From contig NZ_JAALLT010000005.1 in assembly GCF_011059145.1 (NCBI RefSeq), forward strand, positions 1-64,000: 64,000 nt of DNA, written 5' to 3'. Shown piece by piece: positions 1-9,628 of this stretch. Position 1 is the first letter of the stretch. Each line of letters opens with the position of its first letter. Below the pieces are notes generated by a model that was not told where the DNA came from, did not search any database, and saw only the letters and a list, made by a program, of their open reading frames with translations. A program made the translations under genes and the position numbers. The stretch is from Halalkalibaculum roseum. Lineage in GTDB: Bacteria; Bacteroidota; Rhodothermia; Balneolales; Balneolaceae.

Positions 1-21
1 CTGAAATGTCTCTTTTGCCAT
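1..21 (-). CDS. tuf: Elongation factor Tu, first seven codons only (cut by window edge)
   Basis: The complement of the first 21 bases reads M-A-K-E-T-F-Q, which is the usual N-terminus of bacterial EF-Tu. It follows the fusA stop codon by 22 bp on the same strand, which is the classical str operon order rpsL-rpsG-fusA-tuf. EF-Tu is the GTPase that delivers aminoacyl-tRNA to the ribosome. Only the start is visible; the G domain and the rest lie outside the window. The call rests on the short peptide and the gene order together. Confidence 0.85.
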
Positions 22-43
22 AATACTGGTAGTTAATGTTTTA

Positions 44-2188
44 TTAAGCTCTGGATTCTAATATTTCTTTTTCCACGTTGTCGGGTACAGCAGCATACTC
101 GGCAAATTCCATAGAGTATACAGCACGACCCTGAGTGATAGAACGGAGATCGGTTGAGTAACCGAACATTTCTGACAATGGAACCTTGCAAGTAACAACA
201 GAACCTTCATTGTTGTTATCCATTTTACCTATGATACCGCGGCGTCCGTTCAGGTCACCGATTACATCACCCATGTATTCTTCCGGGGTGATTATTTCTA
301 CATCCATGATTGGCTCCAGGATGGTTGGTTTTGCTTTTTGGGCTGATCGCCGGAAAGCAAGCTTTGCACACAATTCGAAACTGAACGCATCAGAGTCAAC
401 ATCGTGGTACGATCCGTCAAAGAGTCGCACACCGATATTCTGTGCAGGATAGTCAGCCTGGATACCGCCTTTCATAGCTTCACGGAATCCTTTTTCAACT
501 GACGGTATGTATTCACGAGGTATATTTCCGCCTACAATTTCGTCAATAAATTTAAAGCCTTGAGTTACGGTAACTTTCTTGTCATCATCCTCATACTCTG
601 AGAAATGATCGATAGGTCCGATTTCAAATTCCATATCGGCAAATTTACCGCGTCCACCGGTTTGCTTCTTGTAGGTTTCGCGATGTTCAACAACACCCTG
701 AATGGTTTCACGGTAGGATACCTGCGGACGTCCTACATTGGCTTCAACTTTAAATTCTCTCTTCAGGCGATCGACAATAATTTCCAGATGAAGTTCGCCC
801 ATACCGGCGATGGTTGTCTGGCCTGTCTCTTCGTCGGTTTCAACCTGAAAAGTCGGATCTTCTTCTGCCAACTTGATAAGTCCAGTAGTAAGTTTTTCAG
901 CATCTGCCTTTGATTTGGGCTCAACAGCCAGCTTGATTACCGGCTCAGGGAAAGTAATTTCCTCAAGCAAGATTGGTTCATCAATATCACAAAAGGTATC
1001 TCCGGTTCTAACTTCCTTAACACCAACTGCTGCTGCGATATCACCGGCTCGAACTACATCAAGGTCCTTCTTATCATTTGCGTGCATCTCGAGGATACGT
1101 CCGACGCGTTCTTTCTTGCCAGTCGTTGAGTTAAAGATATAAGATCCTTTCTCGAGTTCTCCCGAATACACGCGGAAGAAGGTCAGCTTACCCACATAAG
1201 GGTCAGACATAATTTTAAAAGCAAGTGCAGAGAATGGCTCTTGCACACTTGGCTTACGTTCCATCTTAACATCATGATCCTCAGGATCCTTACCGGTGAT
1301 GGCAGGAATATCATAAGGACTCGGCATGTACTTGATTACCTTGTCAAGCAGTGTTTGAACACCTTTATTCTTCAAGGCAGATCCGCACATTACCGGAGTA
1401 ATAGAACGGTTCAGTGTAGCTTCACGAATGGCATCTTCAATCTCTTCTTCTGTAATCTCTTCATCCATAAGATACTTTTCCATCAGCGTATCGTTATGGT
1501 CGGCAATATTTTCGAGCATAATCTTTCTGTACTCGTCAGCCTTATCCTGAAGTTCTTCCGGAATGTCGATTTCTTCGAATTCCATACCAAGTGACTGGTC
1601 ATCCCAGATGATCCCGCGCATATTAATAAGGTCTACAACCCCGCGGAAATTCTCTTCAGAACCGATTGGAATCTGGATAGGTATTGGATTTGCACCGAGC
1701 TTGTCCTTCATCTGCTTAATTACATTGAAGAAGTCTGCACCGGTACGGTCCATTTTATTTACAAAAGCCATGCGAGGCACGTTGTACTTGTTCGCCTGGC
1801 GCCAAACCGTTTCCGATTGAGGCTGAACGGCTCCTACCGAACAGAACACACCGATCGCACCGTCAAGAACACGAAGTGAACGCTCTACCTCAACGGTAAA
1901 GTCAACGTGTCCCGGTGTATCAATTATGTTGATACGGTGATTTTTCCAGATACAGTGAGTAGCAGCGGAGGTAATAGTAATACCGCGTTCTTTCTCCTGT
2001 TCCATCCAGTCCATGGTTGCGGCGCCGTCATGCACCTCTCCCATTCGGTGAGTAATACCGGTGTAAAAAAGGATTCGCTCCGTAACCGTTGTCTTACCGG
2101 CATCGATGTGAGCCATGATACCGATATTACGGGTACGCTTAATCCTGTCTATAATTTTCGGGTCTGTTTTTGTAGTAGCTTCAGCCAT
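44..2188 (-). CDS. fusA: Translation elongation factor G
   Basis: This 714-residue GTPase drives ribosomal translocation in the cytoplasm. Seen in the protein: the P-loop AHIDAGKT at residues 26-33, the switch II motif DTPGH at 90-94 and the guanine-specificity motif NKMD at 144-147. Domain II and the C-terminal EF-G domains IV and V follow, so the length is normal for the family. The ATG at 2188 has no recognisable Shine-Dalgarno sequence. It sits third in the str operon, 31 bp after rpsG and 22 bp before tuf. EF-G paralogues exist in many bacteria, but the operon position identifies this as the main copy. Confidence 0.98.
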   Translation of the reverse strand: MAEATTKTDPKIIDRIKRTRNIGIMAHIDAGKTTVTERILFYTGITHRMGEVHDGAATMDWMEQEKERGITITSAATHCIWKNHRINIIDTPGHVDFTVEVERSLRVLDGAIGVFCSVGAVQPQSETVWRQANKYNVPRMAFVNKMDRTGADFFNVIKQMKDKLGANPIPIQIPIGSEENFRGVVDLINMRGIIWDDQSLGMEFEEIDIPEELQDKADEYRKIMLENIADHNDTLMEKYLMDEEITEEEIEDAIREATLNRSITPVMCGSALKNKGVQTLLDKVIKYMPSPYDIPAITGKDPEDHDVKMERKPSVQEPFSALAFKIMSDPYVGKLTFFRVYSGELEKGSYIFNSTTGKKERVGRILEMHANDKKDLDVVRAGDIAAAVGVKEVRTGDTFCDIDEPILLEEITFPEPVIKLAVEPKSKADAEKLTTGLIKLAEEDPTFQVETDEETGQTTIAGMGELHLEIIVDRLKREFKVEANVGRPQVSYRETIQGVVEHRETYKKQTGGRGKFADMEFEIGPIDHFSEYEDDDKKVTVTQGFKFIDEIVGGNIPREYIPSVEKGFREAMKGGIQADYPAQNIGVRLFDGSYHDVDSDAFSFELCAKLAFRRSAQKAKPTILEPIMDVEIITPEEYMGDVIGDLNGRRGIIGKMDNNNEGSVVTCKVPLSEMFGYSTDLRSITQGRAVYSMEFAEYAAVPDNVEKEILESRA

Positions 2189-2219
2189 TATTCTAAACTA
2201 TGTCGTATATAAATCGTTA

Positions 2220-2699
<480 letters not shown>

Positions 2700-2726
2700 T
2701 TATTTCCTACTGATAACGTTATCTTA

Positions 2727-3098
2727 TTACTTAGGCTTCTTGGTACCGTAAAGGCTACGACCTTGCTTACGATCGTCAACGCCTGCCGTATCAAGAGTTC
2801 CACGTACAATATGGTAACGAACACCGGGCAAGTCTTTGACACGACCGCCACGAATCAATACGATACTGTGTTCCTGAAGATTGTGACCTTCACCGGGGAT
2901 GTAAGCAGTAACTTCCATTCCGTTAGTCAGACGAACACGAGCAACCTTACGCAATGCGGAGTTCGGCTTCTTTGGAGTTGTGGTGTAAACACGGACGCAA
3001 ACGCCACGCTTCTGTGGGCATCCTTCCAAAGCAGGAGCAGTTGTTTTGCTCTTCTTACTTTTTCTACCTTTTCTAATAAGTTGTTGTATTGTAGGCAC
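2727..3098 (-). CDS. rpsL: 30S ribosomal protein S12 (GTG start)
   Basis: S12 lies at the decoding centre and affects fidelity. The frame stays open to an ATG at 3164, but the family N-terminus (M)[11 protein letters not shown] begins at a GTG codon at 3098. That start gives 123 residues, the normal size, so the 22 extra upstream residues are judged non-coding. The segment [17 protein letters not shown] and the loop around [11 protein letters not shown] are typical. The residue equivalent to E. coli Lys43 (streptomycin) lies in [11 protein letters not shown] and is lysine, so no resistance change is evident. It is the first gene of the str operon, with a promoter candidate just upstream. Confidence 0.96.
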   Translation of the reverse strand: MPTIQQLIRKGRKSKKSKTTAPALEGCPQKRGVCVRVYTTTPKKPNSALRKVARVRLTNGMEVTAYIPGEGHNLQEHSIVLIRGGRVKDLPGVRYHIVRGTLDTAGVDDRKQGRSLYGTKKPK

Positions 3099-3140
3099 GA
3101 TTTTAACGCTTAATTGATTTTTCGGTCGAACAAGAGTTGC

Positions 3141-3173
3141 CAATGATAAGGAATTTACACCCAAAATGGCAAG
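3141..3173 (-). promoter_or_regulatory. Candidate Bacteroidota-type promoter of the str operon
   Basis: On the minus strand a TTG (-33 type) is followed after 21 bp by TATCATTG, one base away from the TAnnTTTG -7 consensus of Bacteroidota sigma-ABfr promoters. It sits about 45 bp before the rpsL GTG, which would give a leader of roughly 37 nt. The spacing equals that of the gatC promoter candidate. The match is by eye and the start site is not proven. Confidence 0.4.
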
Positions 3174-3293
3174 AAGAATTGACTAAATATTTTCACTTTT
3201 TTCCCTTATTGTTGAGTTCTGCGTAATTCACCTGCAAATACCTCTATAAGTACCGTATTATTAAGATAAACTTATATATATCAATATATCAAT

Positions 3294-5363
3294 TTGAAAT
3301 TAATTGACCTTTCAGACCTTAGCACCAAAAGACTGAATGCCCTGGCGGAGGCCGGAATTGAGAGCGTGGGTGACCTGCTCAATTTCTTCCCAAGACGGTA
3401 TTTAGACCGTACTACCGTTAGTCCTATCGACCGGCTCACCGGGCGGGGTGAAGAGGTAACCGTGGTGGGACGTGTGAAGGATATCCATGAGGCCGGTTAC
3501 CGCAGAAAGAAACGTCTCGAAGTCATTATCCAGGATGAGACAGGTACCATGAAAGGAGTATGGTTTAAGGGAGTTTCCTATTTCAAGAAAACTTTCAAAG
3601 AAGATGAGATTGTGGCTTTCTTCGGAAAGGCAAAACGGTACGGACGCTCCATATCCATCGCTCATCCCGATGTGGATAAAGTGGGCGACCCCAGTGACCT
3701 GCAGGACCTCACCCGAATTGTACCCGTTTATCCGGGCAACAAGCAGTTTTCGAAAACTTATATCACCAGTAAACTTATTCACCAGTGGGTTAGCACGGTA
3801 CTTAAACATGTACAGCCACCTGAATTTATCCCAAAAGAGATTTTAAAGGAGCAGGACCTGCCCGGAAGGAAGGAGGCCTACCGGATGATTCACCTGCCGG
3901 AATCACGGAATGAATACCTCAAAGCAAGGGAGCGATTTAAGTTTGAAGAGTTTTTCCTTTTTGAACTCAGCATAGCTAAAGTTAAGCACCGAATCGTTGA
4001 GCGCGCCAGCGGACATGTATTTAGCAATTTGGATAACTACACGAAACGTTTTTTCAACGAGCACCTGCCTTTTGAGTTAACCGAGGGGCAGAAGCAGGCA
4101 TTGTCCGACATCAAGCAGGATGTTCGGTCCGGCCAGCAGATGAACCGGCTGCTTCAGGGTGATGTAGGTTCGGGTAAGACCATAGTAGCCATAGGTGCCA
4201 TCCTCATGGCTTTGGATAACGGCTTCCAGGCTGCATTTATGGCACCCACTGAAATTTTGGCCGAACAGCACTATCGCACACTCATTGAATTACTGGAACC
4301 CCTGGATATTACCATCCGGCTACTGGTGGGGAATCAAAAAAATGCTCTGCGCACCGACATTTTAACCGATATCGAGGGCGGAAACTGCCAGGTAGTGGTT
4401 GGAACCCATGCCGTAATTCAAGATCAAGTCAACTTCCACAATCTGGGACTTGCGGTGATTGACGAGCAGCATCGTTTTGGAGTAAAGCAGCGCGCCGAGA
4501 TGCTAGATAAAGGGTCCCATCCACATGTGCTGGTAATGTCGGCCACCCCTATTCCACGATCACTGGCCATGACGGTTTACAGTGATCTGGATATTTCTGT
4601 CATTAAAGGACTCCCCGGAGGAAGAAAGCCGGTCAAGACAGCAGTGCGTCCGGAGAAAAAACAGGACGATATATATGACTTTGTAGAAAAGAATTTGAAA
4701 GAAGGCGGACAGGCCTATGTAGTCTACCCGCTGGTGGAAGAGTCTGAAGCAGTGGATTTGAAAGATGCTACGGCCGGCTATGAAAAACTCAAAAAGCAAT
4801 TTCCAAATTTCAATGTCGGGCTGCTTCATGGCAGGATGAAGTCTGAAGAAAAAGATACCGTGATGAAGCAGTTTATTGATAATGAAATCCAAGTGCTGGT
4901 CTCCACCACCGTTATAGAAGTAGGCGTTGACGTCCCCAATGCCAATATCATGATCGTGGAACACGCCGAGCGGTTCGGTCTCTCCCAGCTACACCAGCTA
5001 CGGGGACGTATCGGGCGAGGTACCCGGCAAAGTTATTGTATTCTTATATATGGTCAGAAAGTTAGCACCGAAGCCCGCTTCCGGCTCAGTAAAATGGCCG
5101 AGACCACCGACGGCTTCAAAATTGCGGAAGCTGATCTGAAACTCCGAGGGCCCGGCGACTTCCTGGGGACCAAGCAGAGCGGGCTCCCTGAATTTAAGAT
5201 TGCGGACATCATCGAAGACCAGTGGATACTGGCCCAAGCCAAGTCAGCCGCCTGGGATCTTATTAAAGATGACCCTGACCTTCAACGAAATGAACATCAG
5301 GAGTTGAAAAAAGTATTCACCCCCTATTATAAAGAAAGAGCGAAGTTTTATGGGATGGGGTAG
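3294..5363 (+). CDS. recG: ATP-dependent DNA helicase RecG
   Basis: RecG (689 residues) is a superfamily 2 helicase that remodels stalled replication forks and Holliday junctions. The order is an N-terminal wedge/OB domain (about 60-160), a helicase domain with Walker A GDVGSGKT near 288-295 and DEQH near 389, the SAT-like motif VMSATPIPRSL, and a C-terminal helicase half with the HQLRGRIGRG motif. Length is normal. The start is TTG at 3294; no in-frame ATG lies nearby and the protein aligns from MKLIDLSDL onward. It is divergent from rpsL with 195 bp between them. Confidence 0.97.
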   Translation: MKLIDLSDLSTKRLNALAEAGIESVGDLLNFFPRRYLDRTTVSPIDRLTGRGEEVTVVGRVKDIHEAGYRRKKRLEVIIQDETGTMKGVWFKGVSYFKKTFKEDEIVAFFGKAKRYGRSISIAHPDVDKVGDPSDLQDLTRIVPVYPGNKQFSKTYITSKLIHQWVSTVLKHVQPPEFIPKEILKEQDLPGRKEAYRMIHLPESRNEYLKARERFKFEEFFLFELSIAKVKHRIVERASGHVFSNLDNYTKRFFNEHLPFELTEGQKQALSDIKQDVRSGQQMNRLLQGDVGSGKTIVAIGAILMALDNGFQAAFMAPTEILAEQHYRTLIELLEPLDITIRLLVGNQKNALRTDILTDIEGGNCQVVVGTHAVIQDQVNFHNLGLAVIDEQHRFGVKQRAEMLDKGSHPHVLVMSATPIPRSLAMTVYSDLDISVIKGLPGGRKPVKTAVRPEKKQDDIYDFVEKNLKEGGQAYVVYPLVEESEAVDLKDATAGYEKLKKQFPNFNVGLLHGRMKSEEKDTVMKQFIDNEIQVLVSTTVIEVGVDVPNANIMIVEHAERFGLSQLHQLRGRIGRGTRQSYCILIYGQKVSTEARFRLSKMAETTDGFKIAEADLKLRGPGDFLGTKQSGLPEFKIADIIEDQWILAQAKSAAWDLIKDDPDLQRNEHQELKKVFTPYYKERAKFYGMG

Positions 5364-5404
5364 GAGAATTGAGGGATTGAGGGACTGATTTACTGAGGAA
5401 TAGG

Positions 5405-5432
5405 GGGATAAGGTATAAGGTATAAGGTAAAA
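5405..5432 (+). repeat. Heptamer tandem repeat, GGTATAA type (4 units)
   Basis: Four consecutive 7-bp units are seen just after recG: GGGATAA, GGTATAA, GGTATAA and GGTAAAA. The same unit recurs at 48904, 49948, 50078 (inverted) and 62523, always between genes. Confidence 0.8.
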
Positions 5433-5462
5433 GGATTATTAATAGTAGCTATCTATTTGTTC

Positions 5463-5502
5463 ATCGCTCTGCGGTTGATGGGGACGCGGGCGCTCTGTGT
5501 CC
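5463..5502 (+). repeat. Dispersed intergenic hairpin element, copy 1
   Basis: The 16-mer ATCGCTCTGCGGTTGA (5463-5478) occurs again, exactly and inverted, at 17112-17127. Here it is followed by GGACGC (5482-5487) that can pair with GTGTCC (5497-5502, one G-U). The rest of the recG-to-5592 gap is A/T-rich and shows no gene. Confidence 0.65.
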
Positions 5503-5591
5503 ATTTTATTAATTAACCAAGTTCAAGTAGTTGAAACTAAAAAATAGACAGCAGGCAAATAGTTAGTTGCTAACAACTAATTTAACGACAT

Positions 5592-6071
5592 ATGGAAAAC
5601 TATTTCATTGAATATCCGGTTGGTGCCTTTCATTTCGCCTTTGCAATTATTGCACTACTATCCGGCACAAGTGTTCTGAGTTTTAAGAAAGGAACTTCTT
5701 TGCACAAAAAGATCGGATATGTTTATGCCCTTAGCATGTTACTGTTAAATGTTTCCGCGCTGATGATTTACAGGCTTTTCGATGGCTTTGGAATATTTCA
5801 CTATGCTGCCATATTAAGTTTGGCAACAGTCATTGGCGGAATGGTACCGGCTTTACTAAGAAGACCAATAAAATCATGGTTTTACCTTCATTTCAGTTTA
5901 ATGTATTGGTCCGTGATGGGCTTATATGCTGCTTTTGCTTCAGAGATACTTACCAGGGTACCCGAAACCCCCTTCTTTGGGATGGTAGGAATTGCAAGCG
6001 GAATCATAATGTTGGCGGCAGGACTTTACTTTTATAAAGCAAAGCAACGTTGGAAGAAACACCTGAGCTAA
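5592..6071 (+). CDS. DUF2306-like multi-pass membrane protein
   Basis: This 159-residue protein is almost entirely hydrophobic, with about five membrane spans (roughly residues 10-28, 42-60, 70-88, 98-118 and 128-148). The short charged loop SLHKKIGY after the first span and the overall pattern resemble the DUF2306 predicted membrane proteins, whose function is unknown. It starts at a clear ATG without a Shine-Dalgarno sequence. It converges with the DUF4112 gene, leaving 5 bp between the stops. The family assignment is by recall of the pattern and is moderate; the membrane location is secure. Confidence 0.65.
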   Translation: MENYFIEYPVGAFHFAFAIIALLSGTSVLSFKKGTSLHKKIGYVYALSMLLLNVSALMIYRLFDGFGIFHYAAILSLATVIGGMVPALLRRPIKSWFYLHFSLMYWSVMGLYAAFASEILTRVPETPFFGMVGIASGIIMLAAGLYFYKAKQRWKKHLS

Positions 6072-6076
6072 AATTA

Positions 6077-6547
6077 CTATAAAATTGTTTCAATGATTTC
6101 CGCAAATAACAATGCGATCAGGTATAGTAAGGATAAGACGATTATTACGGACAAGATACCGATACTCCATACAATAACTTTGCTTTGTCGTTCTGTTTCT
6201 TCCGGATAATGCTCCAGGTCCTCCAGCAGGCGGGCATTTTTCAGATTGGCTTTCCAACCCACATCAAAGATTTCTCCCATAACCGGTATTGATCCGATGA
6301 TAATATCCATCAAGATATTTAAGAGCATGCGTAGGATTATCGTGACTCTTGCTCCCAATATAACGGCATGAACCAGGAAATAGAGAGAAGCAACTCCGCC
6401 TAGCCAGTCGCCGATGCCGGGGATGAGTCCAATGATGGGATCGATACCAAAGGATATCTTTGTGCCAGGAATGGTAAACCTACTGTCCAGAAGTTCGGCA
6501 AATTGCTTTTGTTTGGATTTGGGTTTATTCTGGGACATATGCCTCAT
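6077..6547 (-). CDS. DUF4112-like membrane protein
   Basis: A 156-residue protein (152 if the second ATG at 6538 is used). The segment LDSRFTIPGTKISFGIDP followed by LIPGIGDWLGG is characteristic of DUF4112, a family of unknown function. Hydrophobic stretches near residues 45-80 and 125-150 suggest two or more membrane spans, with a polar segment containing NARLLEDLEHYPEE between them. The N-terminal SQNKPKSKQKQ stretch is basic and probably cytoplasmic. It is transcribed alone on the minus strand after typA. Confidence 0.75.
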   Translation of the reverse strand: MRHMSQNKPKSKQKQFAELLDSRFTIPGTKISFGIDPIIGLIPGIGDWLGGVASLYFLVHAVILGARVTIILRMLLNILMDIIIGSIPVMGEIFDVGWKANLKNARLLEDLEHYPEETERQSKVIVWSIGILSVIIVLSLLYLIALLFAEIIETIL

Positions 6548-6720
6548 GATTAGATCTGTTCACTGAGGAGCATAATCTAAAAGTATCTCTAATTCAACAC
6601 ATCTTGATTCCGGATCTCGAACATCTTCGGGGCAGGCATGATGGGTCTTTGGTGTACGTTTTTTAGAAATTGCTCTATCATCCATCCCCCTAATCCTCGC
6701 CCTGAACGGGCGCAGATTAA

Positions 6721-6736
6721 CCCCCTTGGAAGGGGG
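6721..6736 (-). terminator. Possible terminator hairpin of typA
   Basis: CCCCCT and AGGGGG pair across a 4-base loop 9 bp after the typA stop. On the minus strand it is followed by TTAATC, a poor T-tract, so termination is uncertain. The flanking bases CTGAACGG..CAGATTAAC (6702-6721) resemble those at 60987-61009, so this may be part of a dispersed intergenic repeat. Confidence 0.4.
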
Positions 6737-6744
6737 ACTTTTAG

Positions 6745-8565
6745 TTACGCGAATTCTTTCTGCTTCTCGGCACGTTTGCGTTCGTTAGGATCGAGATACA
6801 TTTTGCGAATACGAAGGCTTTGAGGCGTTACTTCCAGCAATTCATCTTTATCTATAAACTCGATATGCTGTTCTAGGCTCATATCTTTGGCCGGATCAAT
6901 TTTTACAGAGTCCGCGGTTTGGGTTGCCCGATGGTTGGTAAGATTCTTTTTCTTCACCACGTTGACGACCATATCGTCGCTGCGGTTATTGATTCCAACA
7001 ACCTGTCCCATGTACACTTTCTCCCCGGGCTTTACAAAGAAGGTTCCCCGATCCTGAAGCCCTTCCAGGGCATAACTGGTAACTTCCCCTTTTTCCAGCG
7101 CTATGAGTGCTCCACGATTTCTACCCGGAATCTCGCCCGCAAAAGGCTCGTAACGATCAAACTGCTGGTGCATGATTCCGGTGCCGCGTGTTTCCGTGAG
7201 CATTTCGCTACGAAAACCGATGAGTCCGCGAGAAGGTACTTTAAACACCAATCGATTATTGTCTCCCTCCTGTGTCATTGAAGTCATGATTCCCTTACGC
7301 TGCTGCAGGTTGTCAATCACACGGTTGCTATAGTCCTGGTGCACGTCCACAACTACTTCTTCATAAGGTTCGTGTATCTCTCCGTCAATCTCGCGATAGA
7401 GTACCTCCGGACGGGATACGGCAAACTCAAATCCTTCGCGCCGCATGGTTTCAATTAAAATGGCCAGCTGCAGCTCTCCGCGACCGGATACCTTATACAC
7501 GTCCGGGCTCTCAGTCGGTTCTACCTCTATCGCTACATTCGTGCGGATCTCCTTCATGAGGCGATCTTTAATCTGGTTGGAAGTGACATAGTCACCTTCG
7601 AGTCCGGCAAAGGGTGAGTTGTTGACTCTGAAATACATAGCCATGGTTGGCTTGTCGATATCATAATATTCGAGAGCCGTCATGTCGGAGGTGGCTGTTA
7701 GCGTATCGCCGATATCCACATTTTCGTACCCGGCAAGGGCGAAAATATCTCCCGCTCCGGCCTGTTCCACAGGCTCGCGCTGAAGACCGTTAAAGGTAAA
7801 TAGCTTGGTTGCCCGCGCTTTTTCTTTCACCTCTCCTTTTCGATTTAACAGTGCAATTTCCTGGTTTGTTTTAATAGTACCCTGCTCTACTCGTCCGATG
7901 GCAATACGTCCCACATAGTCATTCCAGTCAATACTGCTAATCAGCATTTTAAAGGGAGCATCGAAATTCTGTTCTGGTGGTGGAATTTTTTCTACGATCG
8001 TTTCAAAGAGCGGACTAAGATCTTTCCCCTCATCTTCAAGTTCATGTTTGGCAATTCCGTCGATTCCGATGGCATAGAGAATGGGGAAATCGAGTTGTTC
8101 ATCAGAGGCATCCAAAGCTACAAAAAGGTCGAAAATTTCATTCAGCACATCATCGGGACGGGCATCCTTACGGTCGATTTTGTTGATCACAACGATCGGC
8201 TGGTAACCGAGCTGCAGGGATTTTCTGAGAACAAATTTAGTCTGTGGCAGAGGGCCTTCAGCCGCATCCACCAGAATAATTACCCCGTTGACCATTTTCA
8301 GAATACGTTCTACCTCTCCACCGAAATCAGCGTGACCCGGGGTATCCACAATGTTGATTTTGGTATCACCCCATTTAACGGCGGTATTTTTGGAACTTAT
8401 GGTAATTCCCTTCTCCCGCTCCAGGTCACCGGAATCCATAACGCGGTCCTGCACATTCTGGTTTTCACGGAAGGTTCCGCTTTGCTTGAGCATCTGATCT
8501 ACGAGTGTAGTTTTCCCGTGATCAACGTGTGCTATGATGGCGATATTTCGAATATCGTTATGCAT
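6745..8565 (-). CDS. typA: Ribosome-associated translational GTPase TypA/BipA
   Basis: TypA/BipA is an EF-G-like GTPase that binds the 70S ribosome under stress and in low-temperature ribosome assembly. The frame is open to 8628, but the family N-terminus MHNDIRNIAIIAHVDHGKTT begins at the ATG at 8565, giving 606 residues, which is normal. The P-loop AHVDHGKT, DTPGHADFGGEVER and NKID motifs are intact. The C-terminal BipA domain contains SRGLIGFRSE and GTGIMHQQFD. It is a single gene; the promoter must lie in the 285-bp gap shared with the divergent SDR gene at 8851. Confidence 0.97.
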   Translation of the reverse strand: MHNDIRNIAIIAHVDHGKTTLVDQMLKQSGTFRENQNVQDRVMDSGDLEREKGITISSKNTAVKWGDTKINIVDTPGHADFGGEVERILKMVNGVIILVDAAEGPLPQTKFVLRKSLQLGYQPIVVINKIDRKDARPDDVLNEIFDLFVALDASDEQLDFPILYAIGIDGIAKHELEDEGKDLSPLFETIVEKIPPPEQNFDAPFKMLISSIDWNDYVGRIAIGRVEQGTIKTNQEIALLNRKGEVKEKARATKLFTFNGLQREPVEQAGAGDIFALAGYENVDIGDTLTATSDMTALEYYDIDKPTMAMYFRVNNSPFAGLEGDYVTSNQIKDRLMKEIRTNVAIEVEPTESPDVYKVSGRGELQLAILIETMRREGFEFAVSRPEVLYREIDGEIHEPYEEVVVDVHQDYSNRVIDNLQQRKGIMTSMTQEGDNNRLVFKVPSRGLIGFRSEMLTETRGTGIMHQQFDRYEPFAGEIPGRNRGALIALEKGEVTSYALEGLQDRGTFFVKPGEKVYMGQVVGINNRSDDMVVNVVKKKNLTNHRATQTADSVKIDPAKDMSLEQHIEFIDKDELLEVTPQSLRIRKMYLDPNERKRAEKQKEFA

Positions 8566-8650
8566 ATTGTGGTATTGTATTGTAAATCTGAAGTTTCTTG
8601 TTTGGGCTGCGGATCTGCACAGATGCAATAACCGATTTTATGACAGCCCC

Positions 8651-8672
8651 GCAAGATAAGGTTTTATCTTGC
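8651..8672. promoter_or_regulatory. Perfect inverted repeat in the typA/SDR divergent region
   Basis: GCAAGATAA and TTATCTTGC form a 9-bp perfect stem with a GGTT loop (on the plus strand). A TATAATG box lies about 10 bp upstream of it on the minus strand, so it would fall at the very start of the typA leader RNA. It could be a protein operator or a 5' stem-loop. No T-tract follows, so it is not a terminator. The remaining 8566-8850 interval shows no gene. Confidence 0.5.
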
Positions 8673-8850
8673 CAAATCATTATACCTGACCAAAAATAAA
8701 TCTGTCACTCCAGCTATTCATCCTTTCTTTGACCCTGATGGCATGTTTTGGTATATATAGCAAGGCAAATGGGAGCGTTACTTCACCATGACACCCCGTG
8801 AAAGTACTCCTGTTTCTGAACCAAGATTTATCAATTAAACATCCCATCGA

Positions 8851-9627
8851 ATGGATTTGCGTATAAAAGACCAAAGATTTATTGTTTGCGGTGCCAGCAG
8901 CGGATTTGGCAGAGCTATTGCCGAACGTCTACTTGCTGAAGGGGCATCCATTATTGCTATTGCACGAAGAGAAGAGAAGCTGGAGGAATTAAAAGAAGGC
9001 AATCCCAACAAAGTAGAAATAATTGCCGGCAACTTGCTTCAAGATGAAACCCATAATGATATTGAAGCAGCCATAGGCAATGATGCGATTCATGGAGTGG
9101 TGATTAATGCAGGCGGACCACCTGCTTTGACCCCGCTGGAGACGGCCATGTACGACTGGGATAAGGCCTATAAAAAAGTGATGCGCTGGAAGATTGATCT
9201 GAGTCTTCGTCTGGTCAGTTATTTCACCAATAATAACTATGGGCGCATGCTCTACATTGAAAGCCAGTCGGTTAAGCAACCGATTCCAAAGCTGGTGCTG
9301 AGCAATTCATTTCGTGCAGGCATGGTTGGATTTGCCAAATCCTTGTCGCAGGAAGTTGCCAAAGAGGGAGTTACCGTGAACGTGCTGGCACCCGGCTCTC
9401 ATGATACTCCTGCCATTGAGCGGGTAATCAAAAAAGAGGAAGAAGACTCTGATATTAATTTCGATGAAATCAAACAAGCTATGGAAGAAAGCATTCCGGT
9501 AGGACGGTTTGGCAAAGGAGAAGAGATCGCCTCTCTGGCCGCCTGGCTGCTCTCACCCCGTGCTGCTTACGTTACCGGTCAAACGATAAGTCATGACGGG
9601 GGGAGTATTAAAGGGTTATTTGGTTAA
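8851..9627 (+). CDS. Atypical SDR-family protein lacking the Tyr-Lys catalytic pair
   Basis: A 258-residue Rossmann-fold protein of the short-chain dehydrogenase/reductase superfamily. Seen: the dinucleotide motif CGASSGFG (13-20), the NAGG segment corresponding to NNAG, and the C-terminal SDR ending TGQTISHDGGSIKG. The usual YxxxK active-site motif is replaced by LSNSFR at residues 150-155, so both tyrosine and lysine are missing. Relatives with this SN-x-x-R replacement are known among divergent SDRs and their reactions are largely unassigned. It begins at ATG 8851 and is divergent from typA. Cofactor binding is likely; conventional oxidoreductase chemistry is not. The gene is followed directly by a heptamer array. 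Confidence 0.8.
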   Translation: MDLRIKDQRFIVCGASSGFGRAIAERLLAEGASIIAIARREEKLEELKEGNPNKVEIIAGNLLQDETHNDIEAAIGNDAIHGVVINAGGPPALTPLETAMYDWDKAYKKVMRWKIDLSLRLVSYFTNNNYGRMLYIESQSVKQPIPKLVLSNSFRAGMVGFAKSLSQEVAKEGVTVNVLAPGSHDTPAIERVIKKEEEDSDINFDEIKQAMEESIPVGRFGKGEEIASLAAWLLSPRAAYVTGQTISHDGGSIKGLFG

Positions 9628-9628
9628 G

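Noticed and set aside
3099-3164. Longer S12 start (ATG at 3164)
   Set aside because: The 22 extra residues are absent from the S12 family and cover the promoter candidate; the GTG at 3098 gives the normal length.
8044-8631. 195-codon plus-strand frame
   Set aside because: It is antisense to typA, whose motifs are all intact.
8680-8874. 64-codon minus-strand frame in the typA/SDR gap
   Set aside because: It runs into the SDR gene in antisense and has no hydrophobic or motif pattern typical of a real small protein.
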